Shown here: positions 1 to 4,909 of the stretch, piece after piece | How the letters are laid out: each line of letters begins with the position of its first letter | Numbering within the stretch: position 1 is the first letter of the stretch | Assembly (NCBI GenBank): GCA_937885175.1 | Contig: CAKZZO010000043.1 | Coordinates: forward strand, 1 to 6,064 | DNA length: 6,064 bases | Reading direction: 5' to 3' | Origin: an uncultured Treponema sp. | GTDB taxonomy: Bacteria > Spirochaetota > Spirochaetia > Treponematales > Treponemataceae | Made by a program: the position numbers and the translations under genes | Notes under the pieces: generated by a model | The model's database searches: none | What the model saw: the letters and a program-made list of their open reading frames with translations, nothing else | What the model was told of the DNA's origin: nothing

Positions 1-632
1 CGGCTCATGTAGCGAGAAGAATATGGTGCATTACAAACTTCATCTTTTGAAGGTGCAGGAATATCTTTTAATATTTCCTTTAATGTCATTCTGTTGTTTG
101 TTGGTTTTGGAAATGAATATTTTATTCCTAAGTCTTTTTTTATACCAACAATGATTACACGGTTTCTATCTTGGGGAACACCATAGTCAGCGGCATTTAC
201 TAAAGTTGGAACTACATCGTATCCTTTTGAAGAAAAATCTTCCAAAATAGCTTCGATAATTTCTCCGTTCCCAAGAGTTAATATACCTTTTACATTTTCA
301 GCAACAAATGCAAGCGGTTGTTTTTCCTCAACGAGCTTTACAAAATAACGGTAAAGAATGTTTCGCTTATCATCTAATTTTCGTGGACCAGCTAAAGAAA
401 AACCTTGGCATGGGAAACCGCCAATAATAAAAGGTGTTTTAGGAATTGAATTGAAATCTACTTGTCCGATATCGCCTTGAACAACTTCTGCATCAGACCA
501 AGCTTTATGTGTTTCACAGGCATCTTTATCAAAATCATTTGCCCAAATGGTTTGAAAACCTTGATTTTCAAACCCCATGTCGAGACCACCAGCACCACTG
601 AATAGTGACACTAAGGGAATTTTCTTATTCAT
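1..632 (-). CDS. DNA (cytosine-5-)-methyltransferase, C-terminus cut by window edge
   Basis: This enzyme transfers a methyl group from S-adenosylmethionine to C5 of cytosine in a specific DNA site, usually as the modification half of a type II restriction-modification system. The 210 visible residues carry the ordered family motifs. Motif I is LFSGAGGLDMGFE near residues 10-22 (SAM binding). Motif IV is GGFPCQGFS at 71-79, with catalytic Cys75. Motif VI is ENVKG at 112-116. Motif VIII is QDRNR at 154-158, followed by a hydrophobic strand. The target-recognition domain and motifs IX-X would lie beyond position 1, so specificity cannot be read. The ATG at 632-630 follows the stop of the upstream ORF by one base, with a weak AGAGAG purine tract before it, so translational coupling is likely. 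No restriction endonuclease is visible; one could lie left of the window, or this could be an orphan methylase. The family call is very secure; the role is inferred. Confidence 0.96.
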   Translation of the reverse strand, partial: MNKKIPLVSLFSGAGGLDMGFENQGFQTIWANDFDKDACETHKAWSDAEVVQGDIGQVDFNSIPKTPFIIGGFPCQGFSLAGPRKLDDKRNILYRYFVKLVEEKQPLAFVAENVKGILTLGNGEIIEAILEDFSSKGYDVVPTLVNAADYGVPQDRNRVIIVGIKKDLGIKYSFPKPTNNRMTLKEILKDIPAPSKDEVCNAPYSSRYMS

Positions 633-633
633 T

Positions 634-900
634 TTACGCACTCTCTGAATCTAAATATTTATAAGAATAAATTGCGGTGTTTTGATTTAGATAAACATAG
701 TTGATGTGCCACGGCTCAAAGCCAGCGTCAAAACTAGCATTTGCTGATTCTTCGTTAAAGTCGTTCAGCACATTCTCCATGTGAAGTGTAATTGCATTGT
801 CATCATAATTTTCAGAAATACATTTACACCCAAAATAACTTTCTGCCGATTTTTTTAATTCTGACATAAATTCAGAAAATGATATCTTTTTTTTGTCCAT
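634..900 (-). CDS. Hypothetical 88-residue protein upstream of the methyltransferase
   Basis: I do not recognise this protein. I chose the ATG at 900-898 because a strong Shine-Dalgarno GGAGG (908-912) sits 7 bases upstream. An earlier in-frame ATG at 933 would add 11 residues and place the ribosome site inside the gene. The product begins MDKKKISFSEFM, is acidic overall, has two cysteines close together (GCKC), and contains no membrane segment, signal peptide or obvious helix-turn-helix. The C-terminal half is rich in Tyr and Asn and may be beta-rich. Its stop lies one base before the methyltransferase ATG, so the two genes are almost certainly one transcript. The position suggests a small accessory gene of a restriction-modification locus, but it does not look like a classical controller (C) protein, and no function is assigned. 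Confidence 0.72.
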   Translation of the reverse strand: MDKKKISFSEFMSELKKSAESYFGCKCISENYDDNAITLHMENVLNDFNEESANASFDAGFEPWHINYVYLNQNTAIYSYKYLDSESA

Positions 901-941
901 ACAAATACCTCCATACGAGTATAAACATGACACATATCAAA

Positions 942-970
942 AATATATCTAAATTTTTGTTTTTTGACTA
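942..970 (-). promoter_or_regulatory. Candidate promoter for the small ORF and methyltransferase
   Basis: On the minus strand, TAGTCA (970-965) and TATATT (947-942) are separated by 17 bases. They match the sigma-70 boxes at 4 of 6 and 5 of 6 positions. Transcription would start near 935, giving a leader of about 35 bases that includes the GGAGG at 908-912. The surrounding DNA is very AT-rich, so chance matches are easy. Confidence 0.35.
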
Positions 971-1009
971 TGACTTTTAAGAAATCTAATTTATGAATCC
1001 ATGATAATA

Positions 1010-1038
1010 TTGTCTGCGCAATCCCTTTTGGTTATACT
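1010..1038 (+). promoter_or_regulatory. Candidate upstream promoter of the HEPN/MNT operon
   Basis: TTGTCT (1010-1015) and TATACT (1033-1038) are spaced by exactly 17 bases, matching the sigma-70 boxes at 4 of 6 and 5 of 6 positions. A transcript would start near 1045 and carry the whole GC-rich element at 1071-1167 as 5' leader before the antitoxin gene. This would be an alternative to the closer extended -10 at 1205-1213. Confidence 0.4.
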
Positions 1039-1070
1039 AGATGCCGAACACGTTGCTCAATAAGGTCATA

Positions 1071-1167
1071 AGGGCGTTCCCCTGCGGTCGTCCGCTTGCT
1101 ATCGCTCACTACCTTCCTTCGGGGCGGCTGTTCCGCACTTCGCAGGTGCTCCATAGCCTAACGCTTT
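1071..1167. repeat. GC-rich self-complementary element, probable interspersed repeat
   Basis: This island of about 97 bp is far richer in GC than its flanks and folds on itself. The ends 1071-1078 (AGGGCGTT) and 1160-1167 (AACGCTTT) can pair over 8 positions, with two G-U pairs. Inside that, CCTGCG (1081-1086) pairs perfectly with CGCAGG (1141-1146), and GCGG (1124-1127) pairs with CCGC (1133-1136) around a 5-base loop. The nested complementarity is directly visible. That it is a multi-copy Treponema-type repeat is inferred from general resemblance, because only one copy is in this window. No transposase is nearby, so it could be a non-autonomous element or a structured leader. Confidence 0.55.
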
Positions 1168-1204
1168 GCTTTTTGAATAATCTCTATCTTTTACAGAAAA
1201 TCCG

Positions 1205-1213
1205 TGCTATAAT
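1205..1213 (+). promoter_or_regulatory. Extended -10 promoter at the antitoxin start
   Basis: TGCTATAAT is a perfect extended -10 (TGn plus TATAAT). No good -35 box exists at normal spacing; TTTACA at 1190-1195 is only 12 bases away. Extended -10 promoters can work without one. Transcription would start at about 1220-1221, essentially on the ATG at 1221, so the message would have no leader. This fits the absence of any Shine-Dalgarno sequence. Confidence 0.6.
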
Positions 1214-1220
1214 TTTACTG

Positions 1221-1493
1221 ATGAACACTGAAAAACTTGCCCTTGCAACGAAAATTCTCAAAAATGCTGGCTGCACCGAAGTCTACTTGTTCGGTTCTCA
1301 GGCGACCGGGCGAGCAAACGAAAATTCCGATGTGGACTTGGGAGTAAAGGGCTTGCCAGCCTCTGTATTTTTTGGGATTCATTACGATTTGGAACAGGCC
1401 TTGCGGATGCGGGTTGATTTGGTGGATTTTGATTTTCAGAAGGATTTTTATAATCTTTTAAACGACATCGGAGAACTGAAAAAAATTGGATGA
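1221..1493 (+). CDS. mntA: MntA-type minimal nucleotidyltransferase antitoxin
   Basis: This 90-residue protein is a minimal nucleotidyltransferase of the polymerase-beta fold. In characterised HepT/MntA pairs, it silences the partner toxin by adding AMP from ATP to a tyrosine. The signature is FGSQATG at 24-30 followed by SDVDLG at 36-41. Gly25-Ser26 is the nucleotide-binding turn, Asp37 and Asp39 are metal-binding residues, and RVDLVDFD at 64-71 supplies the third acidic residue. It is shorter than the roughly 140-residue Shewanella MntA, but this size is normal for MNT proteins. I chose the ATG at 1221 because the family fold starts here and an extended -10 ends 7 bases before it. The longer frame from 1041 is translated repeat. 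The gene overlaps the HEPN gene by 8 bases, giving the usual antitoxin-toxin pairing. The family call is secure; AMPylation is inferred from relatives. Confidence 0.9.
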   Translation: MNTEKLALATKILKNAGCTEVYLFGSQATGRANENSDVDLGVKGLPASVFFGIHYDLEQALRMRVDLVDFDFQKDFYNLLNDIGELKKIG

Positions 1494-1938
1494 GAGCGTA
1501 AAAAAGAAAATCCAGCTAGAAATCTCAAAAATTGATACTCTCGTCGAAAAATCCAGCCTAATGCTTGCAAAATGTGCTGTGCAAGAACCTGATTTTTATG
1601 ATGTAAACGCAATCGGTTCAATTCTTCATTCCTATTACAATGGTCTGGAAAGTATATTCAATTTGATTTACAAAAGTTTTGTCTCAACTCCGCTTTCTGG
1701 TAATATGTGGCACAGCGATTTGTTTGCCGCTATGTTCGCTGAAACGGAAAGTCATCCGCCTGTTCTTCCGCAAGAATTGTTTTTATCGACAAAACAATAT
1801 CTTGGTTTCCGCCATGTATTCAGACATTCATACGGCTATGAACTTGATTGGGAACGGTTGAAACCTCTTTTTAACGGAATGGTCGAGAATTGGAATGCTG
1901 TAAGGGCTTGCTTTTTGAAAATTTGCCAGCAGCACTAA
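1486..1938 (+). CDS. hepT: HepT-like HEPN ribonuclease toxin
   Basis: This 150-residue all-helical HEPN-family protein is the probable RNase toxin partner of the upstream nucleotidyltransferase. The key motif is RHVFRHSY at 109-116, an exact RX4HXY. Arg109 and His114 would form the RNase centre across the dimer, and Tyr116 matches the tyrosine AMPylated in Shewanella HepT. The N-terminal helix is rich in Lys, Glu and Ser. A second helix near residues 40-62 contains the polar SYYNGLESIFNL segment typical of the family. The start must be the TTG at 1486-1488, since the frame has a TGA at 1477, the next ATG is residue 26, and GGAGAA at 1470-1475 serves as ribosome site. The ATG at 1490 is in another frame and stops after three codons. 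Close coupling by 8-base overlap suggests co-translation. No terminator is seen after the stop. Confidence 0.9.
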   Translation: MDESVKKKIQLEISKIDTLVEKSSLMLAKCAVQEPDFYDVNAIGSILHSYYNGLESIFNLIYKSFVSTPLSGNMWHSDLFAAMFAETESHPPVLPQELFLSTKQYLGFRHVFRHSYGYELDWERLKPLFNGMVENWNAVRACFLKICQQH

Positions 1939-2008
1939 AAATCACCACTCCCCCCGAACAAAATCCCAATTCTGTTCCGTATCGCACAATTATCCCGCAT
2001 TTGTTCTT

Positions 2009-2037
2009 TTGATTTTCTTTCTTTTTTTCTGTATAAA
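2009..2037 (+). promoter_or_regulatory. Candidate distal promoter for serC-serA
   Basis: TTGATT (2009-2014) and TATAAA (2032-2037) are separated by 17 bases and match the sigma-70 boxes at 4 of 6 and 5 of 6 positions. A transcript from about 2044 would carry a leader of some 270 bases including all downstream hairpins. The T-rich context raises the chance of a random match. Confidence 0.4.
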
Positions 2038-2152
2038 GGCTGTATGTTCGTTTTTTTGTAATTTATCGTTATATTTTTCACAATAAGCGGTCTTTTTCTT
2101 TGATTTTTCTGGGGAAATTGCTGGACTTGGGGAAAATTCTTCTGCTTTTTCA

Positions 2153-2182
2153 TTGACCCGACTACCTCGAAGTCGCTACACT
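2153..2182 (+). promoter_or_regulatory. Candidate proximal promoter for serC-serA
   Basis: TTGACC (2153-2158) is followed after 18 bases by TACACT (2177-2182), matching at 5 of 6 and 4 of 6 positions. The start would be near 2189, directly upstream of the palindrome at 2194-2213, which would place that palindrome where a repressor commonly binds. Confidence 0.4.
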
Positions 2183-2193
2183 TGGGGTATGTT

Positions 2194-2213
2194 TCTGTGA
2201 AAGATTTCACAGA
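2194..2213. promoter_or_regulatory. Perfect CRP/FNR-type palindrome upstream of serC
   Basis: The site has 9-base perfect inverted arms (TCTGTGAAA and TTTCACAGA) around two bases. Its core reads TGTGA-N6-TCACA, the exact consensus half-site arrangement of CRP-family regulators. It lies about 105 bases upstream of the serC start and just after the proximal promoter candidate, so it could act as an operator. It could equally fold as an 8-base hairpin in the transcript. Confidence 0.45.
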
Positions 2214-2230
2214 GCGTGCGACAGGGGTTT

Positions 2231-2300
2231 TAGGGGCTTGCCCCTAGGAGAAGGGGGTGTCGGCGCAATGAAATGCGACGCAGGGGGAAGGCTTTCCCCC
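2231..2300. repeat. Cluster of three GC-rich hairpins in the serC leader
   Basis: Three palindromes follow each other. TAGGGGC pairs with GCCCCTA (2231-2237 with 2240-2246). CGGCGCA pairs with TGCGACG around an ATGAAA loop, with one mismatch (2261-2267 with 2274-2280). GGGGGAA pairs with TTCCCCC around GGCT (2283-2289 with 2294-2300). The last ends five bases before the serC ribosome site at 2306-2310. The block differs sharply in composition from the T-rich DNA before it and looks like a small interspersed palindromic element or a cis-regulatory leader. Copy number cannot be judged here. Confidence 0.5.
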
Positions 2301-2317
2301 TCAATAGGAGTTATAAG

Positions 2318-3445
2318 ATGAGTCGTGTGTACAATTTTAGTGCGGGTCCGAGTTGTCTGCCGGAAGAAGTTTTGAACGAATGTGCAGCGGAAATGCTGGA
2401 TTACAAGGGAACGGGGCAGTCCGTCATGGAGATGAGTCACCGCTCTAAGGCTTATGAGCCGATTATTGAAGACGCAGAAGCCATGGTTCGCAAGCTGATG
2501 AACGTGCCTGAAAACTACAAGGTTCTTTTTGTGCAGGGTGGCGGTTCAACGCAGTTTGCCATGGTTGCAGAAAACCTGGGGCTTACATTCAAAAAGGCTG
2601 CTTACATTGAGACTGGTGTATGGGCAAAGAAGGCTGCCGCTGAGGCAAAAAAACTGGGTATTGCGGTGGATGTGATTGCTTCTTCAAAGGACAAGAATTA
2701 TTCATATATTCCCCGCGTGGAGAAAATCACTGGTGACTATGACTACGCATACATCTGCTACAACAACACGATTATGGGAACTCACTACGAGTACATTCCC
2801 GATACAGGAAACATTCCTCTGGTTGCCGACATTTCTTCATGTGTCTTGAGCGAACCCCTGGACGTTTCAAAATTCGGCCTGCTCTTTGCGGGTGCACAGA
2901 AAAACTTGGCTCCTGCTGGCGTTACTCTGGTCATTATCCGCGAAGACTTAATTCCTGAGCCGGAAAACTGCTTGCCGGGCACACCGACAATGCTTGCCTA
3001 TAAGACTCATTCAGAAAACGGTTCTATGTACAACACGCCGCCTTGCTACACGATTTACGTTTTGGGAAAGGTGCTGCACTGGATTGAAAAGAATGGCGGA
3101 GCGGAAGGCATGCTTAGGCGCAACAAGGAAAAGGCTGATTACCTCTACAACTTCCTCGACAAGTCTGACTTTTATCATGCAACGACTGAAAAGGGAAGCC
3201 GCTCACTGATGAACGTGCCTTTCCTGACCAAGTATTCAACTGGCGCAAGCGATGAAGCCAGCCTTGCAAAGGAAAAGGAAATCAACGACAAGTTTGTTAA
3301 GGAGGCGGCTGCGGCAGGTCTCGTGAACCTCAAGGGACATCGTCTGGTTGGCGGTATGCGCGCGTCAATTTACAATGCAATGACGCTGGATGGCGTAAAG
3401 GCCTTGGTTACATTCATGGAAAAATTTGCGAAGGAAAACGCATAA
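2318..3445 (+). CDS. serC: Phosphoserine aminotransferase
   Basis: SerC is a PLP-dependent class V aminotransferase. It converts 3-phosphohydroxypyruvate and glutamate to O-phosphoserine and 2-oxoglutarate in the cytoplasm, the second step of serine synthesis. The 375-residue length is close to the E. coli enzyme. The N-terminal NFSAGPSCLPEEVL (6-19) and HRSKAYEPI (41-49) are family hallmarks. GGGSTQF (74-80) binds the cofactor phosphate, Asp171 sits in the ADISS segment facing the PLP ring nitrogen, and Lys195 in AGAQKNLAPAG (191-201) is the Schiff-base lysine. The C-terminus has GHRLVGGMRASIYNAM, the typical substrate-binding stretch. I chose the ATG at 2318 because AGGAG (2306-2310) lies 7 bases upstream and the family's conserved N-terminus starts there. 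The longer frame from 2273 only translates the hairpin leader. serA follows after 15 bases. Confidence 0.97.
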   Translation: MSRVYNFSAGPSCLPEEVLNECAAEMLDYKGTGQSVMEMSHRSKAYEPIIEDAEAMVRKLMNVPENYKVLFVQGGGSTQFAMVAENLGLTFKKAAYIETGVWAKKAAAEAKKLGIAVDVIASSKDKNYSYIPRVEKITGDYDYAYICYNNTIMGTHYEYIPDTGNIPLVADISSCVLSEPLDVSKFGLLFAGAQKNLAPAGVTLVIIREDLIPEPENCLPGTPTMLAYKTHSENGSMYNTPPCYTIYVLGKVLHWIEKNGGAEGMLRRNKEKADYLYNFLDKSDFYHATTEKGSRSLMNVPFLTKYSTGASDEASLAKEKEINDKFVKEAAAAGLVNLKGHRLVGGMRASIYNAMTLDGVKALVTFMEKFAKENA

Positions 3446-3460
3446 ATAAAGGAAGACGTA

Positions 3461-4639
3461 ATGTACAAGATTCAGACACTTAACAAAATCAGCGCGATTG
3501 GATTGGAAAAATTTCCCCGCGAAAAATACGAAGTTGCTTCAAGCATTCTTGACCCGGACGCAATTCTGGTTCGCTCTCAGGAAATGCACAACATGGCACT
3601 TTCTCAGACGGTCAAGGCTGTTGCCCGTGCAGGTGCCGGCGTAAACAACATTCCTATTCCCGAAATGACGGCAAAAGGCATTGCGGTTTTTAATACGCCA
3701 GGTGCAAACGCTAATGCCGTAAAGGAGCTGGTAATCCTCGCCCTCCTGCTTTCAAGCCGTCCGGTTATTGCGGCAAACAAATGGGCTGCAGGACTTGCCG
3801 GCAAGGGGGATGAGATTCCCGCACTGGCAGAAAAAGGCAAGAGTCAGTTTGTTGGTCCCGAGGTAAAGGGAAAGACACTGGGTGTTATCGGTTTGGGTGC
3901 AATCGGTGCAATGGTTGCAAACACGGCAATTGAACTGGGCATGAACGTCATCGGCTACGATCCCTTCCTTTCTGTAAAGGCAGCCCTTTCCCTTGACCAC
4001 AATGTAAAGGTCATGGAAACGCTGGAAGGTGTCTATGCAAAATCTGACTACATCACCGTGCATGTTCCTCAGACGGACGACACTAAGGGCATGATTAATG
4101 CTTCTTCAATCAAGACGATGAAAGACGGTGTGCGCATCATCAACCTTGCTCGTGGCGGACTCGTGAACAACGCCGACATCCTTGCAGCCATCGAAAGCGG
4201 AAAAGTCGCAGGCCTGATTACTGACTTTGCTGACGAAGACCTGCTCAAAAATGAAAAGGTCATCTGCTTTCCCCACCTGGGTGCTTCAACGCCTGAGGCT
4301 GAGGACAACTGTGCAATTATGGCAGTTAAGGAACTGAGGGATTTCTTGGAGAATGGAATCGTGGTTAATTCCGTGAACTTCCCCAAATGCACCACCGACA
4401 ATCCGATTCCGGCAAAGGGTACGCGCCTCTGCATCAGCCACAAGAACGTGCCCAGCATGATTGCAAAGTTCACGACGATTTTGGGCGATGCCAAACTGAA
4501 CATTGCAGGCATGCTTGACCAGAACCGTGGTGACTTTGCTTATGCTCTGATTGACGTGGACGGCGTGGTTGGCGAAGAAACCCTGCGAAAATTGGCAAAT
4601 GTTGCAGACGTAATCAACGTTCGCCCGATTTTCGGCTAG
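3461..4639 (+). CDS. serA: D-3-phosphoglycerate dehydrogenase, ACT-domain type
   Basis: SerA oxidises 3-phosphoglycerate to 3-phosphohydroxypyruvate with NAD+, the committing step of serine synthesis, feeding SerC encoded just upstream. The 392 residues divide into a split substrate domain (about 1-95 and 285-315), a Rossmann NAD domain (about 96-284) and a C-terminal ACT domain (about 322-392). GLGAIG (144-149) binds dinucleotide, and Asp167 in the YDP segment should contact the adenosine ribose. The catalytic set is Arg231 in LARGGLVN, Glu259 in FADEDL and His272 in PHLGAST. NTPGANANAVKEL (78-90) is strongly conserved in the family. The ACT domain suggests feedback by serine or another amino acid, although this is not provable from sequence. 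AAGGA at 3449-3453 is 7 bases before the ATG. The short 15-base gap shows co-transcription with serC. The third enzyme, SerB, is not in the window. Confidence 0.97.
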   Translation: MYKIQTLNKISAIGLEKFPREKYEVASSILDPDAILVRSQEMHNMALSQTVKAVARAGAGVNNIPIPEMTAKGIAVFNTPGANANAVKELVILALLLSSRPVIAANKWAAGLAGKGDEIPALAEKGKSQFVGPEVKGKTLGVIGLGAIGAMVANTAIELGMNVIGYDPFLSVKAALSLDHNVKVMETLEGVYAKSDYITVHVPQTDDTKGMINASSIKTMKDGVRIINLARGGLVNNADILAAIESGKVAGLITDFADEDLLKNEKVICFPHLGASTPEAEDNCAIMAVKELRDFLENGIVVNSVNFPKCTTDNPIPAKGTRLCISHKNVPSMIAKFTTILGDAKLNIAGMLDQNRGDFAYALIDVDGVVGEETLRKLANVADVINVRPIFG

Positions 4640-4647
4640 ATTAAATG

Positions 4648-4686
4648 AAAAAAGCGGTGGTCTGAAGTTGAAGCCACCGCTTTTTT
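4648..4686. terminator. Bidirectional rho-independent terminator
   Basis: An A6 run, GCGGTGG, a 13-base loop, CCACCGC and a T6 run form a stem of 7 GC-rich pairs flanked by complementary A and T tracts. It starts 9 bases after the serA stop and would end the serC-serA transcript. Read from the other strand it has the same layout, so it can also stop transcription of the minus-strand tRNA unit after the tandem repeats. Confidence 0.92.
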
Positions 4687-4692
4687 CTTATA

Positions 4693-4826
4693 GGCCATAT
4701 GTCGCTGCTGCTCCGTTTGGCCTGATGGAAGTGATTGACGTTTGCTCCTTCGGAGCATGGGCCATACGTCGCATCCGCTCCGTTTGGCTTGATGGAAGTT
4801 ATTGACGTTTGCTCCGTTGGAGCATG
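4693..4826 (-). repeat. Two tandem 67-bp repeats abutting the tRNA 3' end
   Basis: The units at 4693-4759 and 4760-4826 align without gaps and differ at 8 of 67 positions. Each begins on the plus strand with GGCCAT, and the next GGCCAT in the same 67-base phase (4827-4832) is the 3' acceptor strand of the tRNA gene. Each unit thus carries a copy of the tRNA's terminal bases. Each ends with a perfect 6-base hairpin, TGCTCC/GGAGCA, whose 3-base loop differs between copies (TTC, GTT). A further GGAGC-type sequence inside each unit could pair alternatively. The period is not a multiple of three, so the open frames across it are not coding. In the tRNA transcript these would form a structured trailer before the terminator. 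Confidence 0.9.
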
Positions 4827-4897
4827 GGCCATCTTGGATTTGAACCAAGGACCAAAGGATTATGAGTCCTCTGCTCTAACCGCTGAGCTAATGGCCC
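4825..4897 (-). tRNA. tRNA with CAT anticodon, probably tRNA-Ile2
   Basis: A complete 73-base cloverleaf is visible on the minus strand. It has acceptor GGGCCAT with ATGGCCC, D stem GCTC/GAGC, and anticodon stem GAGGA/TCCTT around CTCATAA (one G-T pair). It also has variable loop TGGTC, T stem CTTGG/CCAAG with loop TTCAAAT, and discriminator A at 4825. CCA is not encoded and must be added by nucleotidyltransferase. CAT can mean elongator Met, initiator Met or lysidine-modified Ile2. The 8-base D loop AGCGGTTA and the TTGGTC variable region resemble E. coli tRNA-Ile2 more than elongator Met, and the fully paired acceptor end argues against initiator. The isotype is therefore probable, not certain. 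Confidence 0.95.
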
Positions 4898-4909
4898 GAT
4901 GTAGAAAAG

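Larger units (their letters stand above)
901..1220. other. Divergent intergenic region between the methyltransferase and toxin-antitoxin operons
   Basis: About 320 bases separate two divergently oriented operons. The first 160 bases are very AT-rich and hold the minus-strand promoter candidate and a plus-strand candidate at 1010-1038. From about 1065 composition switches to a GC-rich structured element (1071-1167), then back to AT-rich sequence with an extended -10 just before the mntA-like gene. The open frame running through 1041-1220 into that gene lacks a ribosome site and reads through the repeat, so I see no gene here. Confidence 0.6.
1939..2317. other. Gene-free region and serC leader
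   Basis: This stretch of about 380 bases has no credible gene. The minus-strand frame at 1935-2210 has low-complexity Lys/Gln-rich translation and no ribosome site. The first half is pyrimidine-rich with long T runs on the plus strand. The second half, from about 2150, holds a promoter candidate, a CRP-like palindrome and three GC-rich hairpins ending five bases before the serC Shine-Dalgarno. TGGGGAAA occurs twice at about 20 bases apart (2110-2133), of unknown meaning. Confidence 0.6.

Noticed and set aside
918..923. TATACT on the minus strand as a -10 box for the small ORF
   Set aside because: The start would fall at the Shine-Dalgarno sequence and no -35 box lies at proper spacing.
1041..1220. 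A 60-residue N-terminal extension of the nucleotidyltransferase starting at an ATG at 1041
   Set aside because: It has no ribosome site, translates the palindromic GC-rich element, and lies outside the conserved MNT fold that begins at 1221.
1490..1501. ATG at 1490 overlapping the antitoxin stop in ATGA fashion as the toxin start
   Set aside because: It is out of frame with the HEPN protein and meets a stop after three codons; the TTG at 1486 is the only usable start.
1935..2210. Minus-strand frame of 91 residues in the serC leader
   Set aside because: Its translation is low-complexity and Lys/Gln-rich with no ribosome site, and it begins inside a palindrome.
2273..2317. Longer serC start at 2273
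   Set aside because: The extra 15 residues translate the hairpin leader; the ATG at 2318 has an ideal AGGAG at 7 bases and the family N-terminus.
2785..4512. Antisense open frames within serC and serA
   Set aside because: They are shadows of well-conserved enzyme genes on the plus strand and have no ribosome sites or family motifs.
4693..4826. CRISPR array
   Set aside because: There are only two units, contiguous and similar throughout, with no variable spacers between short repeats.
4693..4832. Phage or island attachment sites made from the tRNA 3' end
   Set aside because: Only about seven tRNA bases are copied, without the T arm, the copies are in strict 67-bp tandem, and no integrase is present.
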